Positions 7,429 to 13,261 of a stretch of 15,362 nucleotides of DNA are shown here, in pieces. Below the pieces are notes generated by a model. That model was not told where the DNA came from, ran no database searches, and saw only the letters and a program-made list of their open reading frames with translations. Source of the DNA: Candidatus Methylomirabilis sp. (GTDB taxonomy: Bacteria; DYJV01). The stretch lies in assembly GCA_020722945.1 (NCBI GenBank), contig DYJV01000056.1, positions 1 through 15,362 on the forward strand. The letters run 5' to 3'. Position numbers and translations under genes: made by a program. The number at the start of each line of letters is the position of its first letter. Within the stretch, counting starts at the first letter, position 1.

Positions 7429-7430
7429 AC

Positions 7431-7533
7431 ATGAATTTGTTAGGAAAAGATTCAGCAATTAGAAAAGAAACTAGATGATAAACAATTAAATGAAAATAAT
7501 TTTAATGAAAATGAAATAATTTTGCTTGACTAA
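7431..7533 (+). pseudogene. Mini-gene with an apparent frameshift in an A-run
   Basis: An ATG at 7431 has a strong GGAG (7421-7424) six bases upstream, but its frame closes after 15 codons (7476-7478). In the +1 frame a coding-like stretch (7444-7533) continues to TAA with a coiled-coil look, beginning EKIQQLEKKLDDK. Removing one A from the run at 7445-7448 would join them into a single 33-residue ORF ending ENEIILLD. This could be a sequencing error, a decayed small gene, or programmed frameshifting. The -35 of the next promoter (7526) overlaps its end. No function can be assigned. Confidence 0.35.
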
Positions 7534-7554
7534 TCGTTTATCTTATGTTATTCT
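7526..7554 (+). promoter_or_regulatory. Sigma70-type promoter of the SbcC/SbcD region
   Basis: TTGACT (7526-7531) is followed after 17 bp by TATTCT (7549-7554), with an upstream TG (7546-7547) in extended -10 position. Transcription would begin near 7561, giving a leader of about 186 bases before the GTG start at 7747. The leader contains the inverted repeat at 7568-7601 and repeats A and B. It is the strongest promoter candidate between the polymerase and the ligase. Confidence 0.66.
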
Positions 7555-7567
7555 ATTAAATATTCAG

Positions 7568-7601
7568 GATGTTAACAATAAATAATTGATATGTTAACAT
7601 C
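7568..7601 (+). promoter_or_regulatory. 10+10 bp inverted repeat just after the promoter (operator or leader hairpin)
   Basis: GATGTTAACA (7568-7577) and TGTTAACATC (7592-7601) are perfect inverted copies separated by 14 bases. Each arm contains the HpaI-type core GTTAAC. The element starts about seven bases after the predicted transcription start, so it could bind a dimeric repressor or fold as the first hairpin of the leader. Its right arm is part of repeat A. Confidence 0.6.
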
Positions 7602-7608
7602 TGTTATA
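7583..7608 (+). repeat. Repeat A, copy 1 (26 bp)
   Basis: 25 of 26 bases match copy 2 at 9288-9313; the only difference is G versus A inside the ATRTTAACAT core. In copy 1 the core is the perfect palindrome ATGTTAACAT. It lies in the leader of the SbcC N-half gene. A weak promoter reading exists (TTAACA at 7572, 17 bp, TAACAT at 7595), and TGTTATAAA at 7602-7610 resembles an extended -10. Confidence 0.85.
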
Positions 7609-7663
7609 AAAATTTAGACAATGTGTTCTTAAAGAATATATTTCTTGGTCTAATAGATTCTTT

Positions 7664-7735
7664 TATACTGGACGTATATTCTAGTATAAACCTCAGTTAA
7701 TAACCGGGTAACAGTTGTTAATGGAAATAAATCGG
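7664..7735 (+). repeat. Repeat B, copy 1: 72-base double-hairpin element
   Basis: 69 of 72 bases match copy 2 at 12742-12813. Hairpin 1 is TATACTGG / CTAGTATA (7664-7671 / 7681-7688), with one G-U pair. Hairpin 2 is TTAATAACCG / CAGTTGTTAA (7697-7706 / 7712-7721), around a GGTAA loop, with one G-U pair and one C-A mismatch. It ends 11 bases before the GTG of the SbcC N-half gene. Two of the three differences between copies keep base pairing, which suggests an RNA-level role such as control of translation or transcript processing. It matches no RNA family I recognise. Confidence 0.85.
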
Positions 7736-7746
7736 TCAAATAGTCA

Positions 7747-9093
7747 GTGATTAACTCAATAAATATTGAAAATTTTCAATCGCATAAAAACACTAATATA
7801 TGTTTACATAAAAATATAAACGTAATTAATGGATTGTCTGATTCTGGAAAATCTGGTTTTATAAGAGCTATTGATTCTGTTGTAAGAAAAACCCCATTTT
7901 ATTTAAAATATGGTGAAAAATTTGGCCATATATCTTTGAATATAAATGATAAAGAAATAACAAGATACTTTGATAAAACAATACTTCAGAAGTGTCCTGT
8001 TTGTAAAGAAAAGATTCAAAAAGAAACACAAGTTTGTAAAAATTGTGGAGAGTTAATACCTATAAATTCTTCTTCTGATTACTATAAAATTAATGAAGAA
8101 AAATATGAAAAATTTGGTGCAAAAATACCAGATTATATAAATGAACAAATAAGAATTTATCCTATTAATTTTGTAGATAAAGAAATATTTATTAACTTGG
8201 CCAAACAACACGATGATTTCTTTTTTATAGGTAGTTCTTATGATAATCTGAGAAATAAGATGATCTCATCTTTGATTATAGATTCAGAGAAAATAGATAA
8301 TCTTGTAAAAATAATGAATAGTGAAAAGTTATCAACATCAGAATCTCTTAAAGTTACTAAAAAAGATTTTGATAATTATTCAAAAAAGATAATAGATACA
8401 CAAGATTTATATACAGAATGTGAACATTTAATATTAGATATTGAATTTGAAAAATCAGAAGTTAATAAAATAGATGAAAAGTGTTCTAAATTGCGTTCAT
8501 ATAAAACTATGTTTAATGAGCTTCAAGTTGTCTTAGATAATATTCAATTAATTAAAATTATATCTGAAAAAATAACAAAAACGATTATTTTATTGGATAA
8601 AATAATAAACATTGAAAGTCAAAGAAATAATTTAATAAAAATTAAAAATGCCTTGATTATTTTATCATCTTTTGATAAAATTAAATTTGTTAAATTTGAT
8701 AGCGAATTGATTAAAACAATTCAATCGTTGATTGATTTTGGGAATAAATACATGTCTATTTTTCAAATTAACAATGATTTAAAAATTTTGAAAAAATTAG
8801 ATGGAATAGAAAAACAAAATTTTGATATAAATATTCATATTCAAGAATTAGAATTAAAAATAAATACAAGAAAAACATTAATATTATTACAATCTGATCT
8901 TAATAATTTTCAAAATAATATATCAGAAAAATTAAATATCAGTAAAAAAATTAAATTATTAATGGATAAAATAAATCAAGAAGTGTTAAATGTTATAGAT
9001 GAAAGCATTTGTCCTATAACCAAAGAAAAATATTGCGAAAGTTGTATAAGGGTACTTAAAAATGAACATATTGCCAGATTTAAAAGCAAATAA
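7747..9093 (+). CDS. SbcC/Rad50-like ATPase, N-terminal half (split protein)
   Basis: 448 residues starting at GTG 7747, immediately after an in-frame TAG at 7741. The opening INSINIENFQSH and the Walker A motif GLSDSGKS (29-36) are typical of SbcC/Rad50/SMC-type recombination ATPases. A zinc-ribbon insert follows at C83-x2-C86 and C97-x2-C100. From about 180 to 415 the protein is Lys/Glu/Ile-rich and helical, the expected coiled-coil arm. Near the end lies C422-P-x6-C430-x2-C433, which resembles a zinc-hook half. There is no signature motif and no Walker B; those are encoded separately at 10573-11175. So this gene supplies one ATP-binding head part plus the outgoing arm, and it should need the other half and SbcD to act on DNA ends. 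No clear ribosome site is visible; repeat B sits there instead. Confidence 0.85.
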   Translation: MINSINIENFQSHKNTNICLHKNINVINGLSDSGKSGFIRAIDSVVRKTPFYLKYGEKFGHISLNINDKEITRYFDKTILQKCPVCKEKIQKETQVCKNCGELIPINSSSDYYKINEEKYEKFGAKIPDYINEQIRIYPINFVDKEIFINLAKQHDDFFFIGSSYDNLRNKMISSLIIDSEKIDNLVKIMNSEKLSTSESLKVTKKDFDNYSKKIIDTQDLYTECEHLILDIEFEKSEVNKIDEKCSKLRSYKTMFNELQVVLDNIQLIKIISEKITKTIILLDKIINIESQRNNLIKIKNALIILSSFDKIKFVKFDSELIKTIQSLIDFGNKYMSIFQINNDLKILKKLDGIEKQNFDINIHIQELELKINTRKTLILLQSDLNNFQNNISEKLNISKKIKLLMDKINQEVLNVIDESICPITKEKYCESCIRVLKNEHIARFKSK

Positions 9094-9280
9094 ATGTAGT
9101 TTATGTAATAACTTAAGAATGGTTTGGTATTTTAGATTAACTAATAGTAAAGTAATTGCTCTTTGTAAATATTGTATAGTTGAATTATTTGGTACTCTTA
9201 TAGAAAAATACAATGAAGAAAAGATGTTAAAATTAATAAATAAAACACATAAAACACATAAAAGACAACAAAAAGCTTGA
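9062..9280 (+). CDS. 72-aa zinc-ribbon-like small protein
   Basis: Starts at ATG 9062 inside the end of the SbcC N-half gene (32-base overlap), with AAGGG nine bases upstream. It has two CxxC knuckles, C12-x2-C15 and C36-x2-C39, spaced as in a single zinc ribbon, and a basic His/Lys/Gln-rich tail. I do not recognise a family. Its position between the two parts of the split SbcC, directly after a gene that also ends in a cysteine motif, makes a partner role in that complex possible, but this is inference only. Confidence 0.7.
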   Translation: MNILPDLKANKCSLCNNLRMVWYFRLTNSKVIALCKYCIVELFGTLIEKYNEEKMLKLINKTHKTHKRQQKA

Positions 9281-9305
9281 TAATAAGTAATTGATATATT
9301 AACAT
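9277..9305 (+). promoter_or_regulatory. Possible promoter ahead of SbcD
   Basis: TTGATA (9277-9282) is followed after 17 bp by TAACAT (9300-9305). The -35 overlaps the stop codon of the preceding small gene. The -10 lies inside repeat A, whose other copy can be read the same way (TTAACA, 17 bp, TAACAT). The match to consensus is moderate, so this may instead be a protein-binding site. Confidence 0.35.
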
Positions 9306-9313
9306 CTGTTATA
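9288..9313 (+). repeat. Repeat A, copy 2 (26 bp)
   Basis: Differs from copy 1 (7583-7608) by a single base, A for G, which breaks the perfect ATGTTAACAT palindrome. The left arm of the larger inverted repeat seen at 7568 is absent here. It lies just before the AGGAG of the 21-codon leader ORF and the SbcD gene, so the same element precedes both transcripts that encode parts of the SbcC/SbcD complex. Confidence 0.85.
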
Positions 9314-9325
9314 GGAGATTAATAA

Positions 9326-9391
9326 ATGTTTATATCGTCAAGAAAAACGATTAAGTATTTGGGAGTATGTACGAATACTTTGATAAAATAG
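9326..9391 (+). CDS. 21-codon leader peptide upstream of SbcD
   Basis: A short ORF starts at ATG 9326 with an excellent AGGAG (9313-9317) eight bases upstream, and ends at TAG 9389-9391. The peptide begins MFISSRKTIKYLG. Its stop codon overlaps the AGGA that serves the SbcD start at 9400, so ribosomes finishing the leader would be placed at the SbcD ribosome site. This looks like translational coupling or a regulatory leader. It has no recognisable domain, and the short length means chance cannot be excluded. Confidence 0.45.
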   Translation: MFISSRKTIKYLGVCTNTLIK

Positions 9392-9399
9392 GAAAATTT

Positions 9400-10317
9400 A
9401 TGAAAGATAACAAAAAATCAAACAAGAAAAATGAATTCTTGTATATTTGTGATTGTCATTATGGAGCACAACCAGTATCAAGAATAGATGATTATAATAG
9501 TTCTATTTTACATAAACTTGATATAAATTTAAAGTTGGCTCAAGTTAAAAATATACCATTATTGATAGGCGGTGATTTATTTGATACGCCAAAAATTTCT
9601 ATTCATAAATTGATGGATATATTTTATTTATTTAATTTATATCGAGATGTTGAAATAATAATAAATCGTGGTAATCATAGTCATGATGGTCATCCTAAAT
9701 CTAGTCCATTAACAATGTTAGATATAGCATTTGAAAATGTAATAATATCGGATAATAATCCATTTGTATGTATTGATGATATGAATATAGTTTTAGCACC
9801 AAACGAGACAAATCCGTTATTGTTCGAAAATTTTATAAATGAAAACATGAAGTATAATATATTAATGACACATCATATAATAGTTGAAAAACCTATACCA
9901 TTTGAACATTATCTGATAGAAGAATTTAAAACAAATTTTGATTATGTTTTATTAGCTGATTATCATTTACAACAAGGAATTATAGTTAAAGACAATACAA
10001 CATTTATTAGTCCGGGTGCACTGGCTAGAAGAAAGAATATAACTAGTGATATAGAAAGAATTCCAAGTTATGTATATTTTAAAGATGGTGTTGTTAAAAT
10101 AGAAACATTGGATGTTGTTAAAAATGTATTTGTAGAAAAAGTTCAAGACGAAAAACAAGATACCAGTATCATAGATAATGTTAAGAAAATGATAGAATTG
10201 GTTGATCTTGATATAAATAGTAAATCTATAAATGATGCAATTGATATATTTGCTGAAAAGATGAAAACAGACAAAAAGTTAATTAATTATATAAAAGAAA
10301 GAATGGGTGAACTATGA
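9400..10317 (+). CDS. SbcD/Mre11-like nuclease (T4 gp47-like)
   Basis: Predicted Mn-dependent exo/endonuclease partner of the SbcC-like ATPase, for DNA end resection and recombination. With the start at ATG 9400 (AGGA six bases upstream) it has 305 residues; an in-frame ATG at 9367 has GGGAG only one base away and is less likely. Calcineurin-type phosphoesterase motifs occur in order: D18-C-H20, GGDLFD with D59, GNH with N92-H93, H158-H159 in MTHHIIVE, and D187-Y-H189. In the last motif the usual GHxH is ADYH, so the first histidine is replaced by Asp. SPGALARR follows, as in SbcD/Mre11 proteins. The length is near T4 gp47 (339). It overlaps the next gene by ATGA. Confidence 0.92.
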   Translation: MKDNKKSNKKNEFLYICDCHYGAQPVSRIDDYNSSILHKLDINLKLAQVKNIPLLIGGDLFDTPKISIHKLMDIFYLFNLYRDVEIIINRGNHSHDGHPKSSPLTMLDIAFENVIISDNNPFVCIDDMNIVLAPNETNPLLFENFINENMKYNILMTHHIIVEKPIPFEHYLIEEFKTNFDYVLLADYHLQQGIIVKDNTTFISPGALARRKNITSDIERIPSYVYFKDGVVKIETLDVVKNVFVEKVQDEKQDTSIIDNVKKMIELVDLDINSKSINDAIDIFAEKMKTDKKLINYIKERMGEL

Positions 10318-10580
10318 GTAATTTACAGGAATTAAAAGAAAAAGCAGAAGAATTGAAAAAGAGAAATGATGATGTACTTCAGGTTCTTACTAAAGCAGAA
10401 GCACAAAAAGAAATGCTTCATAAACGTCTTAAAGAAGAATTTGGTATTACTCCAGATCAGATAGATGATACTCTTAAAACAATGGAAGAAACTATAAACA
10501 ATAAAAAACAGAATATAGAATCGGCATTAATTAACTTTGAACAGAAGTTATCAGAAGTTGAGAAAATCATAAATGAATGA
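10314..10580 (+). CDS. 88-aa coiled-coil protein, probable SbcC arm segment
   Basis: Overlaps the SbcD stop as ATGA and overlaps the next gene by 8 bases, so it is embedded in the SbcD/SbcC-C operon. The whole protein is a predicted coiled coil rich in Glu, Lys and Leu, with one break near FGITPDQID (about 43-51). There are no cysteines or enzyme motifs. Between a nuclease and the C-terminal ATPase piece, the simplest reading is that it supplies part of the returning coiled-coil arm of the split SbcC-like protein, or helps assemble it. That function is inferred from context and shape only. Confidence 0.8.
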   Translation: MSNLQELKEKAEELKKRNDDVLQVLTKAEAQKEMLHKRLKEEFGITPDQIDDTLKTMEETINNKKQNIESALINFEQKLSEVEKIINE

Positions 10581-11175
10581 TAGATGGAATATAGTTAAAA
10601 TAAAATTATCAGGATTTAAACAACAATTAGTTGTATTAGAATCAAGATTAAAATCTTTAACAGAAACTATAGATATATTAGACAATGCTATACACTTTTT
10701 GTTTTCATTTTCTGAATACACAAGAACTGCTGTAAAAACAAAGATAGAAAGTATAGCCAATATGGCGTTGAAAGCAGTATTTCCAGATAAGGAAATAATT
10801 TTTAATCTGATACCAAACAAAAATAAACGTGGTCTTTATTACGTTCCTTATGTAGAAACAAATGGTGTTATAACACCACTTGATGATAGTAAAGGTGGCG
10901 GGGTATTAGATATAATAAGTATTTGTCTTAGAATTAGCTACCTTAGAATATTTAAAGGAAAACTAGAACAAGTTTTAATCCTAGATGAACCATTTAAAAA
11001 CATAGATTCAACAAGACGAGAACTAGCAATAAACTGGCTTAAAAATATTTCAAATGAAATGGAAATACAGTTTATAATAGTCACGCACATAGAACAACTG
11101 ATAGATTCTGCTGATAAAAGTTTTTTATTTGAACTTCGTGGAGATAATACAATTGTCAGGGAAATTACAAGATAA
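10573..11175 (+). CDS. SbcC/Rad50-like ATPase, C-terminal half (split protein)
   Basis: 200 residues, start ATG 10573 overlapping the coiled-coil gene. The first 60 residues are coiled coil. A signature-like segment DSKGGGVLDIISICLRI (about 105-121) follows, then Walker B with D-loop, VLILDEPFKNID (about 137-148), and the switch histidine in FIIVTHIEQL. There is no Walker A; it is in the separate gene at 7747. In SbcC/Rad50 the signature and Walker B of one subunit complete the ATP site with the Walker A side, so the two proteins should associate to form a working head. The GGGV signature in place of LSGG is a clear variation. The order N-half, SbcD, coiled coil, C-half suggests one complex. 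Confidence 0.86.
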   Translation: MNDRWNIVKIKLSGFKQQLVVLESRLKSLTETIDILDNAIHFLFSFSEYTRTAVKTKIESIANMALKAVFPDKEIIFNLIPNKNKRGLYYVPYVETNGVITPLDDSKGGGVLDIISICLRISYLRIFKGKLEQVLILDEPFKNIDSTRRELAINWLKNISNEMEIQFIIVTHIEQLIDSADKSFLFELRGDNTIVREITR

Positions 11176-11530
11176 AGATAAAATACTCAGATGGTTAGGT
11201 TATAAACACTGGGTATCAAAAAAGATAGTAATTCCTATGCTTTATGAAAAGCATATGACATTATTATATGAAGCTATATTTATGAATGCTTGTGATTACA
11301 CAAGGTTCTTATCATTTATGTTTGCTTTTTCAACATCAATTTTCTTTAAAATGTATGAAAAATATGAAATAAAATCAATTATGGAATTTTTAAAATTTCA
11401 ACGCTGGATATTCAAAAATTTAAAATTTCTTTTGTTTCTTAGTCAAAAATATGATAAGATTAATAAAGAGATAATTAAATTAAAGATGAAACAAAATGTT
11501 AGTCGAACTCATACAAAGAATCAGAAATGA
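11153..11530 (+). CDS. Unknown helical protein, 125 aa
   Basis: No family recognised. The start is taken at TTG 11153, which has GGAG (11140-11143) nine bases upstream and gives an N-terminus reading SGKLQDKDKILRWLG after the initiator; a TTG at 11129 and a GTG at 11138 are also in frame. The protein is basic, aromatic-rich and helical, with several hydrophobic stretches (such as FLSFMFAFSTSIFF) that could be buried helices rather than membrane segments. It overlaps the SbcC C-half gene by 23 bases and the ligase gene by 35 bases, so its translation is tied to both. A role in recombination or ligation is only suggested by position. Confidence 0.72.
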   Translation: MSGKLQDKDKILRWLGYKHWVSKKIVIPMLYEKHMTLLYEAIFMNACDYTRFLSFMFAFSTSIFFKMYEKYEIKSIMEFLKFQRWIFKNLKFLLFLSQKYDKINKEIIKLKMKQNVSRTHTKNQK

Positions 11531-12731
11531 ATCGAGAAATACAAAAAAAATTGAACTTCTCAGGAATTATCCTGATCAGAAAAGTTTAAAATTATTGCTT
11601 TGGTATGCTTACTCAAATAGTGTCACTTTCAATATAACTAGTAACTGTATAAAGATACCGGGATATGGTTTTATTGATGAAATAGATTTATCATTTTTTG
11701 AAAATTTACAAAAACTTTCTAGTAGAAATGATAAATTAAAAGCTATAATGACGGAACTTAGAATATATACATCAAGAGCAGCACATTTGATATTGAATGT
11801 AATTGATAAAGATTTGAATATAGGTATAAACAGAAAGCTAATAAATAAAGCATTTGGTGAAGAATTAATACCAGATTTTCCTGTAATGCTTGCTTTTAAG
11901 CAAGATGAAAAAAGATGGTTAAGCAATTTTTCTGATATAGATTGGTGTTACTATAATGTAAAAATAGACGGCATCAGGTGTATCTGTGATGTTAAAAATA
12001 GAGAAGAAATAAACTTTTATTCTAGGGATGGTAAAGAACTACAGTCATTCTTAACAGATAGAATTAAAGCTGATATATTAACCAATTATAAATTATTTAA
12101 AGGTAATAAATTAGATGGTGAAATATATAGCAATAACTTTCAACAGTTAATGAGGATTGTACAGCGTAAAAATGTAACAATGGATTCTGTTTATATAAGA
12201 AACTCTGTTAAATACAAGATATTTGATTTAATTAATATATCTGATAAGAGTCTTGAAAACAGAGTAATGATAATGAGCGATATGTCAGAAGAATTAAAAT
12301 CTAACTGTATTTCATTTATAAAATACTTTAAAGTTAAAAAAGATTATCCGTTAATTTCTGCTATTGCTAGAAAATACATTGATCTTGGTGCTGAAGGAAT
12401 TATTATCAAACATCCTCTTAGTAAATATGAACCAAAAAGAAGTAACTATTGGTTAAAATTTAAAGATAAAAATACACTAGATTTAAAAATTATTGGTATG
12501 TTTGAAGGTGAAAAAGGTACCCAGTTTGAAAATAGTTTGGGTGGTTTAATACTTAAATATAAAAACTCAGAACTACGTTGTGGTTCTGGATTTACAGAAG
12601 ATGAAAGAAAAGAATTTTGGGATAAAAAAGAAGAACTAATAGGTAAAACTTGTGAAATAAGTTATATGGAAGAAACAAAAACTGGTAGTCTTAGACATCC
12701 TGTTTTTGAAACTATAAGAATTGATAAATGA
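11496..12731 (+). CDS. ATP-dependent DNA ligase
   Basis: Seals nicks, for example between Okazaki fragments and after repair. 411 residues, between T7 (359) and T4 (487) ligases. Nucleotidyltransferase motif I is K156-I-DG-I-R161 (lysine adenylation site). SRDG follows, then motif III LDGE (207-209), motif IV EGIIIK (300-305) and motif V WLKFK (319-323). The C-terminal 80 residues fit an OB-fold domain. The N-terminal 130 residues are a helical DNA-binding-type region, as in T4 ligase. The ATG at 11496 lies within the previous gene and has only a weak purine-rich site upstream, so coupled translation is likely. It is followed after 10 bases by repeat B copy 2. Confidence 0.95.
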   Translation: MLVELIQRIRNESRNTKKIELLRNYPDQKSLKLLLWYAYSNSVTFNITSNCIKIPGYGFIDEIDLSFFENLQKLSSRNDKLKAIMTELRIYTSRAAHLILNVIDKDLNIGINRKLINKAFGEELIPDFPVMLAFKQDEKRWLSNFSDIDWCYYNVKIDGIRCICDVKNREEINFYSRDGKELQSFLTDRIKADILTNYKLFKGNKLDGEIYSNNFQQLMRIVQRKNVTMDSVYIRNSVKYKIFDLINISDKSLENRVMIMSDMSEELKSNCISFIKYFKVKKDYPLISAIARKYIDLGAEGIIIKHPLSKYEPKRSNYWLKFKDKNTLDLKIIGMFEGEKGTQFENSLGGLILKYKNSELRCGSGFTEDERKEFWDKKEELIGKTCEISYMEETKTGSLRHPVFETIRIDK

Positions 12732-12741
12732 AAGATTTTTC

Positions 12742-12813
12742 TATACTGGACGTATATTCCAGTATAAACCTCAGTTAACAACTGGGTAACAGTTGTTAAT
12801 GGAAATAAATCGG
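12742..12813 (+). repeat. Repeat B, copy 2: 72-base double-hairpin element
   Basis: Second copy of the element at 7664-7735, with three substitutions. Hairpin 1 is a perfect TATACTGG / CCAGTATA (12742-12749 / 12759-12766) with loop ACGTATATT. Hairpin 2 is a perfect TTAACAACTG / CAGTTGTTAA (12775-12784 / 12790-12799) with loop GGTAA. It fills most of the gap between the ligase and the gene at 12822. No promoter is evident, and it would lie inside a read-through transcript, which favours function as RNA. It ends exactly at the ATCGG that can pair with the next start codon region. Confidence 0.88.
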
Positions 12814-12823
12814 AGTTCCCGAT
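12809..12823 (+). promoter_or_regulatory. Hairpin masking ribosome site and start codon
   Basis: ATCGG (12809-12813) can pair with CCGAT (12819-12823), closing the loop AGTTC. The stem and loop include the CGGAG ribosome site and the first two bases of the ATG at 12822. A five-base stem is small, but together with the two upstream hairpins of repeat B it could form a translational switch. The SbcC N-half leader has no equal to this stem. Confidence 0.4.
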
Positions 12824-13208
12824 GAATAATTTGCCATTGATTTTGAAAGTCATAAAAGAAAAAAGTCCTATTATTCGTATTTCGTTTAAAGATGGAGTAC
12901 AAGCGTTTCAACCATTTGATGATCCCGGTGTTATTTTTACGAGAAAATATATACATTTCAAGAAAAATGGTGCAATTATTAAAACTATGACACCAAAAGA
13001 TACAACTGTCACAAAAACTACAAGAAAAGAAGTACCAATGATAGCAACATACGGATTAATGGAAGAAGAAAGATACTATAGTACAGAACATGTACATTGC
13101 ATAACAGTTATAGACGATTTTGAAGGATTGAAAAGATTTGAAGAAGAACTAAAAGAAATGTATGGCAAATTGGATAAAAAAATAAATAAAATAAATCAAA
13201 ATACTTGA
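12822..13208 (+). CDS. Unknown 128-aa protein downstream of repeat B
   Basis: No family recognised. The start ATG 12822 has CGGAG ending six bases upstream. The first 60 residues suggest a compact beta-rich fold (IRISFKDGVQAF, VIFTRKYIHFKKNGAIIKTM); the C-terminal third is helical and charged, ending with a Lys/Asn tail. There are no cysteine pairs or P-loop. The stop codon TGA is inside the -35 of the next promoter. Its leader carries the same 72-base element as the SbcC N-half gene, so the two are probably co-regulated, which hints at a job in DNA end processing or replication. Confidence 0.78.
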   Translation: MNNLPLILKVIKEKSPIIRISFKDGVQAFQPFDDPGVIFTRKYIHFKKNGAIIKTMTPKDTTVTKTTRKEVPMIATYGLMEEERYYSTEHVHCITVIDDFEGLKRFEEELKEMYGKLDKKINKINQNT

Positions 13209-13233
13209 CAGGATATAATACCTGTTATATAAT
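13205..13233 (+). promoter_or_regulatory. Perfect consensus promoter with an operator-like inverted repeat
   Basis: TTGACA (13205-13210), a 17-bp spacer and TATAAT (13228-13233) match the sigma70/sigmaA consensus at all twelve positions and in spacing. ACAGG (13208-13212) and CCTGT (13221-13225) form an inverted repeat centred in the spacer, where a repressor could block polymerase. It drives the Hc1-like gene at 13262 and probably the exonuclease and the two genes after it. Confidence 0.88.
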
Positions 13234-13261
13234 TAAAAATATTTTATTTTAGGAGTGTATT

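Noticed and set aside
11153-11530. Membrane protein reading of the hydrophobic stretches.
   Set aside because: The stretches are short and broken by charged residues; soluble helical protein is as likely, so no membrane call is made.
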